A stretch of 64,000 nucleotides of DNA from Lineus longissimus (GCF_910592395.1 NC_088315.1:19448219-19512218); one strand, 5' to 3'; positions 11,641 through 25,500 are shown, counted from the stretch's first letter. A program made the numbers and translations. Notes: generated by a model not told the origin, from the letters alone.

Positions 11641-14600
11641 TTGAATGTAACAAAAATAATCAATGCCTATTTACAAATGAAATGAAGAGTCTGCATTTTG
11701 GTGCAACTCCATATAACTGTCAGGTGATTTCGCTCTGAACTTGTGACACTCTGATCGGTCTGAAATAATCATAATCCTGCCCCTCTGGGAAAAATTTGCA
11801 GCCGGATTGCACCATTGCCTGTTACTGTCTGAGAGATGGCAATGTCAGGGGTTCATGACGGTGGTTAAACCTATTGCGAATGGGCAGCACAATTGGGTGT
11901 AGGATATTCCGAAACCATTGCACACTCCTGAATCTGCGGTGGGTTGGTACCCCACGCTACGTAAGGAGTAGGTTTCTTGGTAAAACTTGGTCCACGTGAA
12001 TAGGTAGCGCCTTAAAAATGATGAGAAGTTGCGAATTGACGCCCTGTGAAGTGTCCTTCGACCAGCTAGTGCTAATCCGGTCACTGTCTCCAGGTCACCA
12101 TGCCTCGGTCAATGAGCGGGCGAAGCACCCAATGGCTCCGTCAGGAGTACATCGTCAACTTCAGCCCGTAGTCAAACCGGTACGCGCACAAATATCTTAG
12201 CTGAGAGTGGGGGACATCAGTAAAGTGCTTCTCATCGGGGTAATACAGTACCACTGTATACAATGACCCCATTTTTTGTTGGATTCATTTCCACTGAGGA
12301 GTGGTCGATAATGAGAATTTCAGGCCAGTCTGATTATCACTAGTACAGAGGGCAATTATCTAATAATTATGTGGCTTTCCCTCAAACTGTATACTCTTTC
12401 ATGTCAGTTGTAAATTAGTGTTGCTTGGTAGTGTTCAGGGTCTTTTTGTCAAACAGGCACATCTGCATACCAATACTTGTGTGCAAACATCATTTTTGCT
12501 TTGAAGCAATAACATTGCTACACTCCTAAAGCAGTGGCTGTCTTCAGGTCTTTTCTGCCTCGCGGGCAAATCTGCATACAAGTTATTATATGCAGACTTA
12601 AGTTTTGCTTTGAAGCAATATCAGTGCTACACTTGTGAAGCAGTGGCAGTGTTCAGGTTTTGTCTGCCTCGCTGACTTATCTGCATACCAGTAGTTATGT
12701 GCAGACTTGGCTCTTTCTTTGGAGCAGTACAGTTGTAAGATAAATCCTGTTTGTAATTCTTTAAATTAGTTGCTCATTAAGAGCTTACGAAGGTTTTGAT
12801 GCCTTGCTGGCCTATCTGCATACCAGTAAATATGTGCAGATTCATTTCTTGCTTTGAAGCAATATTGTTGCTTCACTCCTATAGCAGTGGCAATGTTCAG
12901 GTCTTTTCTGCCTCGCGGGCAAATCTGCATACCAGTAATTATGTGCAGACTTGGCTCTTCCAAAGATTGTAGGACGGGTTCCATTGAATGTAACAAAAAT
13001 AATCAATGCCTATTTACAAATGAAATGAAGAGTCTGCATTTTGGTGCAACTCCATATAACTGTCAGGTGATTTCGCTCTGAACTTGTGACACTCTGATCG
13101 GTCTGAAATAATCATAATCCTGCCCCTCTGGGAAAAATTTGCAGCCGGATTGCACCATTGCCTGTTACTGTCTGAGAGATGGCAATGTCAGGGGTTCATG
13201 ACGGTGGTTAAACCTATTGCGAATGGGCAGCACAATTGGGTGTAGGATATTCCGAAACCATTGCACACTCCTGAATCTGCGGTGGGTTGGTACCCCACGC
13301 TACGTAAGGAGTAGGTTTCTTGGTAAAACTTGGTCCACGTGAATAGGTAGCGCCTTAAAAATGATGAGAAGTTGCGAATTGACGCCCTGTGAAGTGTCCT
13401 TCGACCAGCTAGTGCTAATCCGGTCACTGTCTCCAGGTCACCATGCCTCGGTCAATGAGCGGGCGAAGCACCCAATGGCTCCGTCAGGAGTACATCGTCA
13501 ACTTCAGCCCGTAGTCAAACCGGTACGCGCACAAATATCTTAGCTGAGAGTGGGGGACATCAGTAAAGTGCTTCTCATCGGGGTAATACAGTACCACTGT
13601 ATACAATGACCCCATTTTTTGTTGGATTCATTTCCACTGAGGAGTGGTCGATAATGAGAATTTCAGGCCAGTCTGATTATCACTAGTACAGAGGGCAATT
13701 ATCTAATAATTATGTGGCTTTCCCTCAAACTGTATACTCTTTCATGTCAGTTGTAAATTAGTGTTGCTTGGTAGTGTTCAGGGTCTTTTTGTCAAACAGG
13801 CACATCTGCATACCAGTACTTGTGTGCAAACATCATTTTTGCTTTGAAGCAATAACATTGCTACACTCCTAAAGCAGTGGCTGCCTTCAGGTCTTTTCTG
13901 CCTCGCGGGCAAATCTGCATACAAGTTATTATATGCAGACTTAAATTTTGCTTTGAAGCTATATCAGTGCTACACTTGTGAAGCAGTGGCAGTGTTCAGG
14001 TTTTGTCTGCCTCGCTGACTTATCTGCATACCAGTAGTTATGTGCAGACTTGGCTCTTTCTTTGGAGCAGTACAGTTGTAAGATAAATCCTGTTTGTAAT
14101 TCTTTAAATTAGTTGCTCATTAAGAGCTTACGAAGGTTTTGATGCCTTGCTGGCCTATCTGCATACCAGTAAATATGTGCAGATTCATTTCTTGCTTTGA
14201 AGCAATATTGTTGCTTCACTCCTATAGCAGTGGCAATGTTCAGGTCTTTTCTGCCTCGCGGGCAAATCTGCATACCAGTAATTATGTGCAGACTTGGCTC
14301 TTCCAAAGATTGTAGGACGGGTTCCATTGAATGTAACAAAAATAATCAATGCCTATTTACAAATGAAATGAAGAGTCTGCATTTTGGTGCAACTCCATAT
14401 AACTGTCAGGTGATTTCGCTCTGAACTTGTGACACTCTGATCGGTCTGAAATAATCATAATCCCACCCCTCTGGGAAAAATTTGCAGCCGGATTGCACCA
14501 TTGCCTGTTACTGTCTGAGAGATGGCAATGTCAGGGGTTCATGACGGTGGTTAAACCTATTGCGAATGGGCAGCACAATTGGGTGTAGGATATTCCGAAA

Positions 14601-16654
14601 CCATTGCACACTCCTGAATCTGCGGTGGGTTGGTACCCCACGCTACGTAAGGAGTAGGTTTCTTGGTAAAACTTGGTCCACGTGAATAGGTAGCGCCTTA
14701 AAAATGATGAGAAGTTGCGAATTGACGCCCTGTGAAGTGTCCTTCGACCAGCTAGTGCTAATCCGGTCACTGTCTCCAGGTCACCATGCCTCGGTCAATG
14801 AGCGGGCGAAGCACCCAATGGCTCCGTCAGGAGTACATCGTCAACTTCAGCCCGTAGTCAAACCGGTACGCGCACAAATATCTTAGCTGAGAGTGGGGGA
14901 CATCAGTAAAGTGCTTCTCATCGGGGTAATACAGTACCACTGTATACAATGACCCCATTTTTTGTTGGATTCATTTCCACTGAGGAGTGGTCGATAATGA
15001 GAATTTCAGGCCAGTCTGATTATCACTAGTACAGAGGGCAATTATCTAATAATTATGTGGCTTTCCCTCAAACTGTATACTCTTTCATGTCAGTTGTAAA
15101 TTAGTGTTGCTTGGTAGTGTTCAGGGTCTTTTTGTCAAACAGGCACATCTGCATACCAGTACTTGTGTGCAAACATCATTTTTGCTTTGAAGCAATAACA
15201 TTGCTACACTCCTAAAGCAGTGGCTGTCTTCAGGTCTTTTCTGCCTCGCGGGCAAATCTGCATACAAGTTATTATATGCAGACTTAAGTTTTCCTTTGAA
15301 GCAATATCAGTGCTACACTTGTGAAGCAGTGGCAGTGTTCAGGTTTTGTCTGCCTCGCTGACTTATCTGCATACCAGTAGTTATGTGCAGACTTGGCTCT
15401 TTCTTTGGAGCAGTACAGTTGTAAGATAAATCCTGTTTGTAATTCTTTAAATTAGTTGCTCATTAAGAGCTTACGAAGGTTTTGATGCCTTGCTGGCCTA
15501 TCTGCATACCAGTAAATATGTGCAGATTCATTTCTTGCTTTGAAGCAATATTGTTGCTTCACTCCTATAGCAGTGGCAATGTTCAGGTCTTTTCTGCCTC
15601 GCGGGCAAATCTGCATACCAGTAATTATGTGCAGACTTGGCTCTTCCAAAGATTGTAGGACTGGTTCCATTGAATGTAACAAAAATAATCAATGCCTATT
15701 TACAAATGAAATGAAGAGTCTGCATTTTGGTGCAACTCCATATAACTGTCAGGTGATTTCGCTCTGAACTTGTGACACTCTGATCGGTCTGAAATAATCA
15801 TAATCCTGCCCCTCTGGGAAAAATTTGCAGCCGGATTGCACCATTGCCTGTTACTGTCTGAGAGATGGCAATGTCAGGGGTTCATGACGGTGGTTAAACC
15901 TATTGCGAATGGGCAGCACAATTGGGTGTAGGATATTCCGAAACCATTGCACACTCCTGAATCTGCGGTGGGTTGGTACCCCACGCTACGTAAGGAGTAG
16001 GTTTCTTGGTAAAACTTGGTCCACGTGAATAGGTAGCGCCTTAAAAATGATGAGAAGTTGCGAATTGACGCCCTGTGAAGTGTCCTTCGACCAGCTAGTG
16101 CTAATCCGGTCACTGTCTCCAGGTCACCATGCCTCGGTCAATGAGCGGGCGAAGCACCCAATGGCTCCGTCAGGAGTACATCGTCAACTTCAGCCCGTAG
16201 TCAAACCGGTACGCGCACAAATATCTTAGCTGAGAGTGGGGGACATCAGTAAAGTGCTTCTCATCGGGGTAATACAGTACCACTGTATACAATGACCCCA
16301 TTTTTTGTTGGATTCATTTCCACTGAGGAGTGGTCGATAATGAGAATTTCAGGCCAGTCTGATTATCACTAGTACAGAGGGCAATTATCTAATAATTATG
16401 TGGCTTTCCCTCAAACTGTATACTCTTTCATGTCAGTTGTAAATTAGTGTTGCTTGGTAGTGTTCAGGGTCTTTTTGTCAAACAGGCACATCTGCATACC
16501 AGTACTTGTGTGCAAACATCATTTTTGCTTTGAAGCAATAACATTGCTACACTCCTAAAGCAGTGGCTGTCTTCAGGTCTTTTCTGCCTCGCGGGCAAAT
16601 CTGCATACAAGTTATTATATGCTGACTTAAGTTTTGCTTTGAAGCAATATCAGT

Positions 16655-17092
16655 AGTCGTAGTTCCACCTGTCATAAAACGCTGTGTTTTTTCAAGACCC
16701 GTGTCTTCGCCGTGTGTCAAAAAACCCGGGGCGCACTTGCACCTATCAGTGGTGTTAGATAATGGTTAATAGCCCCGGCGACAGGTGCACTGTAGGTAGG
16801 GAGCTCTCCCGTGTTTCTTTCCCGTTGGAGGGGAATTTCGCGTGCGCAATACCGAGGCAACTACACCGTGCCATCTGTCGCCGGGTCTTAGAACTTGCAA
16901 TTGCCGGGGCTATTCAGATTCCACCTATAAAAAACCCGTGTTGAACATGGGTCTAAATTAGCCCCCGATTCGCCCCATCGAGCTCGATGGGGCTAATAGA
17001 CACGGGGATTTGACACACGGGTCTATTTTGACACGGCAATTCATAGGTGTAAGCGCAAAAGACACGGGGATTTGATAGGTCGAAGTACGACT
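16655..17092. mobile_element. 438-bp inverted-repeat element inserted in array unit 6
   Basis: Comparison with uninterrupted units places an extra 441 bp after ATATC. It resolves as a 438-bp element with ends AGTCGTAGTTCCACCTGTCA and, on the other strand, AGTCGTACTTCGACCTATCA, flanked by AGT on both sides as a 3-bp target duplication. It is more GC-rich than the array, and its two halves share GACACGGGG / CCCGTGTC words, so it could fold back. There is no transposase frame. The superfamily is uncertain. Confidence 0.8.
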
Positions 17093-17572
17093 AGTGCTAC
17101 ACTTGTGAAGCAGTGGCAGTGTTCAGGTTTTGTCTGCCTCGCTGACTTATCTGCATACCAGTAGTTATGTGCAGACTTGGCTCTTTCTTTTGGGCAGTAC
17201 AGTTGTAAGATAAATCCTGTTTGTAATTTTATGAATTAGTAGCTCATTAAGAGCTTACGAAGGTTTTGATGTCTTGCTGGCATATCTGCATACAAGTAAA
17301 TATGTGCAGATTCATTTCTTGCTTTGAAGCAATATTGTTGCTACACTCCTAAAGCAGTGGCAATGTTCAGGTCTTTTCTGCCTCGCGGGCAAATCTGCAT
17401 ACCAGTAATTATGTGCAGACTTGGCTCTTCCAGAGATTGTAGGACTGGGTCCATTGAATGTAACAAAAATAATCGATGCCTATTTACAAATGAAATGAAG
17501 AGTCTGCATTTTGGTGCAACTCCATATAACTGTCGGGTGATTTCGCTCTGAACTTGTGACACTCTGATCGGT

Positions 17573-18462
17573 AGAAATGAATGATAGGCAGAAAGAACCA
17601 CTCCCTGTTGTTTGTCTTTGACTAAAGATCATCGAGGTATTTCTGTGATTCTTTTTAACATGAGCAGGGCCATTTAGGCCAACAACCTGTCGTTGTTGTT
17701 TCAATTAAGAATAAAATTGTAAACTATGTCATTTTGTTTGCTTTAGTGTTTATGGTGTTGTATTGTTAGATTAGAGCTGCAGAAGAAACCAAGTAAATAA
17801 GCAGAAGAAACGTTTTGTCTCTGCATCTATGTCTGGGTGAACTAGTACTGCTCTAAAAAAACATCATTTTTCAGAATTGATTAATGAGATGTCCTTGTAT
17901 ACCTGAAAATTATGCGTCTGTAAATTTCACCTAGGGTGGCATGATGGGGACATTGTCATAACCTAATGAATCTGATTCAGACTTGTCATGGGGTGTGACG
18001 TGAAGATTTGCACAGAGTGTAAAATAGTGTGGTATATGCCACGGGGACAATGTAACAACCGGTGATTATGGCCTTGCTGTCTTGACAATGTCCAAGGGTG
18101 AAATTTATTCTTGACCTCCCGGAATGCACATACTAAATAAGTAGCCCTCTCTGTCCACCATGCTGCAAATGGGTTGATAGGGACAATGTCGCAACCTGTG
18201 GGGGAGGGGAGTGAAGCCCTCAGTCCCCTCTAATACAGTAGAAGAGCTACTAAATCCATTTTGCTTGGAGTGCTTAATTCTGATTATTAGCTTCAGATGC
18301 CCCATTTACATTCCAGACGCAATGGACAGGCCTTGTCTTATCGCCTCGTGCATAGAGGAAGGACAATCAGGATGGTGAAAGGGACTCTATTGGAGTGCCT
18401 AGCCTGGTTTGACTCTGGTGTGGCAAGTACAGCAATGGATTGGGGAACAAAAATAAAGGAGC
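17573..18462. other. No supported gene
   Basis: AT-rich non-coding sequence after the satellite array. It has one AATAAA (about 17712) but no exon set that I can join. Confidence 0.5.
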
Positions 18463-18463
18463 A

Positions 18464-18616
18464 CAGTAGAACCGCTCTATCAAGGACACTCTTGGGACTG
18501 ATAAGTGCTGTCCTAGAGGTGTCCTGAGAAGAGAGGTCAAATTTAATGGAAACTACAACTTTGGGACTAAAACTAGTGTTAATAGATAGGTGTTTGCTGA
18601 GGTGCGTTCCACTCTA
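18464..18616. mobile_element. Pogo-like MITE, copy 2
   Basis: It begins CAGTAGAACCGCTCTATCAAGG and ends GTGCGTTCCACTCTA. Its interior (GACTGATAAGTGCTGTCC, GAGGTCAAATTTAATGGAAAC) matches copies 3 and 5. Confidence 0.7.
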
Positions 18617-18862
18617 AAAAAGTCCTACTGCAATTGCTTGGAGGTAGGCCTAGGTTCCAATCTATCATCACAACCACCATCAAAAGTTTAAAAATCTTTG
18701 TCCAAGACATGAAGAAAATTAATATAAATGGTAGATTTGTCGAGGTTATTTCCAAGACTAGTCCATGAATATACAGCTTAAGGGTCCCACCCTGTGTGTT
18801 ATGTCATTGGCAATGCCAAAAAATCTATTCATGCAAAAGGCCTAAAAACATGCTCAATTTGA

Positions 18863-18990
18863 TAGGAAAGTGACTTAGGCGACAGTAATGCTATCTAGCG
18901 GTAGAGAGTGGAACTGAGAGTTTTGGACGAATATTTCAGTTCCATTTTCTGCCGCGAGACAGCGACACTGTCGCCTAAGCCAATTTCATA
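18863..18990. mobile_element. 128-bp MITE with 23-bp inverted ends
   Basis: The left end TAGGAAAGTGACTTAGGCGACAG pairs with the right end, which on the other strand reads TATGAAATTGGCTTAGGCGACAG (20 of 23 match). It is a single copy here and has no coding capacity. Confidence 0.7.
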
Positions 18991-19201
18991 CTGTGGGTCC
19001 TGTAATCGATTGGTTTTCAAGCATTTGGAAGGTAATCAGCATCAAACCAAGGGAATTTGATAGAGATAATGACTTGCTTTGGTTGTCAAAACAGGTTCAG
19101 CACAGCCACAAGCCATCTTCCCCCACAAACGACAGTCGATATGATTCTCTGATGGGATCAACGACGGTGGACCAGAGAGAGGATATCTTTCGATCTGCCA
19201 G

Positions 19202-19279
19202 GAGAATGATAATAATCCGAACGACGACTCGGTTGATATCTTGATTAAGTTTATTACTGATATGAGGAATAAAAACTAA
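19202..19279 (+). other. Possible isolated terminal exon
   Basis: After TCTGCCAG, 25 codons stay open to TAA and spell a hydrophilic-then-aliphatic peptide (NNPNDDSVDILIKFITDM), with AATAAA overlapping the last codons. No upstream exon in matching phase was found. It could be chance. Nothing else is supported between 18991 and 19600 except an imperfect direct repeat around 19382-19520 (both halves contain AAGCCGCCATTTT). Confidence 0.2.
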
Positions 19280-19599
19280 AGTTCTAGGTTTCCATTTGTT
19301 TACATACCATCACCATAGAAACCATACATCCAAGGACTGTACATCCAAACACCAGCAACGTCAACAATTCAGGTTTCATATATGACAAGATTTTACCAGC
19401 AATTTTACAATTAGGCAAACCAAAGCCGCCATTTTGAAACAATGTCAAAATGCGCTTCTTCTATGACGATATTTTACCATCAAGGTTACGATTAAGCGAC
19501 TCCAAGCCGCCATTTTATAAAGCTTATCGAACGAGGCTAATTTATAATAATCCAAGTTTACGATTTGGCAAAAAAGCAGTGGATTTATAACTCAGCTAA

Positions 19600-22500
19600 A
19601 TATCAGTATTTATTTCATTGCATTCAAAATATTTATCCCGAAATGTCAGTAACATAGAGGAATTCTTTCGGACAAAACCACAATGAGGCCCCATGTTATC
19701 AGACGAAATAGTTTCACTTGCGTGAGATAAAACAGATGTTGTATGGGTTATTTTGTTCAAATGAAAGGTAATGAAACGAAAAATGTATGTCGTGTCCAGT
19801 TCTGTTTTGAATGATGCTAAATGTTGAAATAGATGTTTTATCTGTATGTTAACCCAACAATCAAATTGGTACGGCCTAATTTTAACAATCAAATTGGTGT
19901 GGCCTAATTACCGACTGTATGTTAACAGGCTTTAATCATCACTACATAACGAGGGACAAGAAACGGTTTGCTATTTTCATTACGGACAACTATTTGGGGA
20001 ACAAAATTACTGCCAGGCTTTTCAGGGCTGTAACACTGAGAAAAACACCCAACATAAAATGCAGACAATGAATTACAGGTTACCGTAGTTGACAAGTGGA
20101 TCATAAGTATACCATGCTACACTGACAGGAAGAATGGCCATTAGCCACATTTTTTGTTATTCAGGGCCGACAAGTGCACATTTCATTTCTGATAGACAAT
20201 ACCACCAATGAATATTCATAGGTTGGAGGGTCGAGACCTATCAATTAGACGAGTGCATGTTTTTAACTCTCAAGTACATATTTGGAGAGGTATTGAAAAA
20301 GTATTTGCTGTGGCAAGTCTACAGATATAAAGAAATTATTTGATGAACAAATTAATTTTGAATTTTGCTAATTGGGTGATAGGGGGTGTGTTTTGAGATT
20401 TTTCTGCCAGTTGGCTGAAAAGAGTGGAAATATCAATGTCTGTCCAATTTGTTGATTATCAAAAAATTTCCGTGGTCAACTACCAGTTTACTTTTCACCA
20501 TTTACTAGCCTGACTGTCCGGAATATCATATCAAAATTTCAGATTGACAACCCCACGCAGTATTTGATGCGTCGCGGTCAAACATTGACAATTGAACTGC
20601 TAAAAGGCTTAAAAAATCAATGGTGGTCTTGCCTCTGATACAGAAATATGCCACAAGTGGTTGTGACATACCTTACATAACAAAAGAACATGCTCACTGG
20701 ATTCTTTTCCGGAATGTATAGCACAGTATTCTTGTATACTGTGGATACAGTCTTTGCAAATCGGGTATGTTCCTGCAAAATACAGCAAGAAACGTTCTTC
20801 CAGAGATGCTACCCAAAAGAGGCCAATACTGCAAACTGAAAAAATCACGGGCATTTCAGTTTTTGCGGATTTTGAAAAACCCTCAAATAAAAATCGCAAA
20901 AATATTTTTCCGATTGGAAAAAGTGAAAGAAATTCCCTAAACTGCCAAAATGATAATCTTGAATAAATTACATTTTTTAAACAAATTTAAGGAGGCGGGG
21001 AAATTATAAACAAGTCAAAGGATCATCCCCGACCTCTGGCCATCTCAAAATGAAAAGCAGGACTTTGCAGGGTGTCCTGAATAAATCTTTGTATTTCTAC
21101 ATCCTGTCAAAGTTCGTTGACAACACATCAGTGAACGTGTAAGCTTGCAGTCTCAATCGCTAATAAATGGCCAATGAAATTTCCTTTTTATCATCAGTGG
21201 ATGAACCTTCTAAAGCTGATGTGGCAAGATCTATGTACACAAGCACCCGAAGAGATGAAGATCAACAAGTCAGTTCCCTAATCAACAAAAGATCAATAAT
21301 CAACAGAAAGTACTCAACCTGTGACTGAAACACTTCGGTATGCGACTGGCTTGACATCTCGTTAGCATATCGCATTCAGTAACTGAACCAGGAGTACCAT
21401 TATACACACGCCCCACTTGAGTAGTTGGTCTGATTGATTCCCCAGTCGCGTAACAATTAACACCAAATGGTATCACTTCGTGAAGAGTACAGGTCTGGTA
21501 TCCTTGGATCCCAGGCTGCACTTGTCATAAACCCAATGCATCTCTCTGCCAACCGGTGTAATCTTGGACCCAGCATTCACCAATAATCTTTGCATCAATT
21601 TCTCACATGCTAAAGTGAGGGCTTTCCAAAGATTACGGGTAAATATCTGCTCAAAGTTTTACACCTGTTGACTCAGAACTGCAATGGCGATTAGTGTTGT
21701 TTGCCAAGAAGATGATACTTTCACCCAAATTATTACAATTTTGCAGAAACTACAAGAAACCACTTCGTAGCATGTACCGTTCCCGATGGCAAACCCAACT
21801 GTTTCTTGTTAGCTTTTCCACATTCAGACCCCCTCTAAACTTTGGTGAATTATTACCACAATTGAATAGTCCTTCAGTTATTCCATAAAATTCATTGATC
21901 AGCACTGCTTCTCAAGGATATTGTGAATCGGCAAAAATTTATATCTCACAAAATTCTCCAGTTTACATTAATTTAGTTGTGAACTACTTGGTTACCATGG
22001 CGACATCAGTACACATAACAAACAATAGAATGGTGTAGTCATACAACGCCATCTTTCCACGCGATGTAAACACAGGGTGTCGTCTGCCCAATATTACAAC
22101 AAAACAAAAATATTAACCTCCGGAGTACTATTACTGAAACTCATCAACAAAATCAGCTGCTTACATTGACAAAACCCTATAATAACCTTGACCTTTATCT
22201 CAACAGTCATGTGACTTAATAACACTCAATTTAAACATTTACAAAATCACAATTGTGCGATTCAAAGCAGGAATAGGCTATAGAAGAAGCAAGTTAATTT
22301 GGATCTGTCCTGTACTGTTGCATATTCCACCCCCCCCCCCCCCCCCCAATGATCACTCCATCTAAGCCATCAACACTAAAGTCTGCTTCTAAGGTTAGAG
22401 CTGGGCAACTGGCATTAGTGACAAACGCCACAATTAGCTCAAACAAACATTACCCCTTCAGTAAATTTCCTAAACAATCATAGAACTGGGACTTAACGCC

Positions 22501-25500
22501 AACGTTACCACCATCGTCGATTGAGCATCGGGATCGGGACTGCGCAGTGTGCCCAGCATAACTCATACCTCAACTTGTCCCTTTAAGAGTGCCCGCCCAA
22601 AGCCATCTTGAAACTGTCTTCCTTTCACTCATCTGTTGACCCTCAAGTTTCTCCCAAGAAGATCAGCATTTGTCTACAATGAAACATAAGAACACAAAGG
22701 CAAAAAATCGCCCATGGACCATGTGCTCACCTGGCTTTCTTCATGAAAATTTGATGTGTAGTGTTCCATGTAACATTCTACCCGACATTGAAATTTCGAC
22801 CTTTGACCTCGGCGACCTTGAAGTGTTTCAAATCAGAAACCCGCACTACATATGAGTACCTCTCTAAAAATGATCATAGCATAAAAATAAGGTGCGATTC
22901 CAGCCATTGATTAACCAGCTAGAGAATCCTTTGTTTTCACATTTGGCCCCCTGTTGGCAGGACAAAGAATCAGATCGGATCCAAATTCAGTCTATAGTTC
23001 ATAGTCGCCATGGTTACGAAACGTGATGTGCTAACAGACAACGATGGCAACGACTGACGAAAGGACGCTCCGTGATAGCAAGAGCTCGACCAGGCGACCT
23101 AAAAATCACTCATTTAAAACAGAATCACCCCAACCAATCGGCATCTTCCTTCGCGCGGACCTTCCCATTTTTCATGGTGTTCGGCGCAGAATGCGGAAAT
23201 ACTGATCAGCCAGGGTGAGATTTAACCGACTTGAACCGTTTTTTCACGACTTGCCAAGTTAACTACCCCACCTCAACAGGTCAGCTCAGATGCATGCTGA
23301 CTTCATCATTTCTATTCATCATACAAAGTTTAACGTAAATTTGCAAGGAGCACACTAATATACCAGTGAAATAGGCGTCCACGTGATTACACGATTCTTA
23401 CTTATCTAAGTGCCACCTGGTGGTCAAAACCTTAAGCAAATATATATATAATATATACATTAATTTCTGTACATATCTGTAGCAGCAACAAAGGTAACAT
23501 ACTAATTTTCCAATTCACACAAAGAAAAAACTTTTTCCAAAAGATCATGTCGACCACGCTTAAAGTGAATTTCACACGAGCATAAAACGCCCTTCACGGG
23601 CCTCAGGCAGTGTCAAAGGAATCAATGAATCAACAAGCCTTACGCAAGTTTCCGAATGGAACCCTATCGGCATTGCGACCCTGTTGTCCTGATGTACATC
23701 AGGGCATATCTGCGCCGGATTTTTAAATAGGAAACGACAAGGTACATTTTCACCATTCGAGTTAATGTTAAAAGTAGGCCTGATTCGCTGCTTGTGCGAA
23801 ATTCCCTTTAACGATACCATTACATCTGTAATCACCAATATTTCATTTCATGCCAAAATTCATCTTCTTTCTGGCGATTTTCTAATGAAATTTCCCCCAC
23901 AGTGACTCGACATCCAAGATTCTTCCACCAAGTTAAAGGGAGACCATAGGCAAGAGCTACGCGGGCGAGATTTGAAGTTTTCTTATGTCACCACTAGGTG
24001 TCTCTACCATCTCAAGGTACACTGGCACTATTCATGCCTGCTGGAGTACAGGTATCACAAAATGAAACGAGACCACCCACTGCAACTGTGCAATCACCAT
24101 GCAACCCCTTGGGCTCCTGCCTTCAGTCCCGCCAAGGAAGCAACTTCATGATGAACACATAGATGTCCAAAATGTGTATTGGCCATTTCCACACCTGTTC
24201 ATAAACGTTTGAAAATTTCGCATTCAAATTTAGAGACAGCAGAATTATCAAAGTTTTTTATTATTCTTGAATTATCCCGTAATGTATGGTGAATCGAACC
24301 TTCTCTCTGGAAGAAAACAGCCATCCACTTGATGGAGAATCATGGGTCGTGACAGTATCAGAATGCAGTCTCGAGACTAGTCACAGAATTCTCAAATGAA
24401 ATAGGATTTCTCACGTCTTCAGTTGAATACAGAAAACTTTCGACGTCATGAACCTAATGGGGTGTAGGGAATTGGTTTTGGTCTAGCACATGTTCTGTAT
24501 GAACTACACTGCATTCAAAATCATAATATATTCCCCAGCATTTTCACACACAAAAAAATACTTCAAAGTTTCACGAGAGCAAGTTGGACAGACTTTACTG
24601 CCACTTTGTAAATGGTGATGTCAGTCCTTCTACTCCACAATATCACGCTGGAGTACTTCCTAGTACACCACCATTGAAGGGTTGAAAACACACAGAACAC
24701 AAGCCAAATTTTGTGAAGAAAAAAAAGTTGTTGACACAAGCAGATAGACAGTGTCTCCACCTGGCATAAGAATTGTACATTGACAGTGTATTTGAAGGGC
24801 TTAAATAGTACTTACGAAAGGTGGCAGCACTGTACATCTCGCCTTGTTGACAATTTTTTTTTCTTCCAAAATTGGACTTGTGAATTTGTTGCCAATGAAA
24901 AGCTCCCATAATAGGGTGTTTTTTTTCTTCCAAAATGTCAACATGCACGTTTGAAGAAGTAAATAATTTCAAAAAACCTGAATTAAAGACTTCTTACCAG
25001 TAGCACATCAAAACTAGTCATTTTCAGAACAACAAAATCTAAATCATCTTTAATAATTACCCTTATTCTTTAAAAAGATTTCACACTAAAATCTCCAGCC
25101 CGCTCGGGCACTTGACCGGGCCACTGCTATACACAAGAAATCATTAAAATGACTTGTCTTCTCTACATCAACTCATCAAATAGCATATGTTGTGCTGCGG
25201 CAAACACAAAATCACCATACTGAAATAAAACACCACATTTTACACTTAACGAGTTTTGACAAGAACTCCTACGTGTCACATTTCCAACTCCCTATTTCAT
25301 AGAGGGAGCTTCAGACATCACCGTCTGCCCGGGTTGAAAACTCTTGGTTTCAGTTTGCAACAAAGCTATGATTTACCTCAGTACTGTTAACAGAAAACTT
25401 TTCCGAACATTTCATTTTTGCGATGTCACCGACAAATGTGAACAGAAAAAGCACTAAAATTTCAAATGTCATGAAATAAAGCTAAATTTTATCTATCGCC

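Larger units (their letters stand above)
8931..17572. repeat. Tandem array of a 1,343-bp satellite-like unit
   Basis: Unit boundaries, taken at the motif GGCTCTTTC, are 8931, 10023, 11366, 12709, 14052, 15395 and 17179. Four consecutive spacings are exactly 1,343 bp. The first unit is short (1,092 bp; it lacks two 109-bp subrepeats and about 25 bp), the sixth is longer by a 441-bp insertion, and the last stops at 17572. Units 2-6 are nearly identical. Every unit holds a non-repetitive core (for example 10480-11060) plus a block of 109-bp subrepeats. The short open frames recurring in each unit have no start context or family match, and I treat them as chance. Confidence 0.93.

Noticed and set aside
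9065-16229. Recurring short ORFs in every satellite unit (plus-strand 60 and 75 codons, minus-strand 76-79 codons)
   Set aside because: They repeat only because the DNA repeats. They overlap on opposite strands, have no recognisable domain or splice-joined partners, and unit differences do not favour synonymous positions.
22328-22349. C-homopolymer tracts here and at 38371-38393 as functional elements
   Set aside because: Simple homopolymers in non-coding DNA; length is also unreliable in sequencing.
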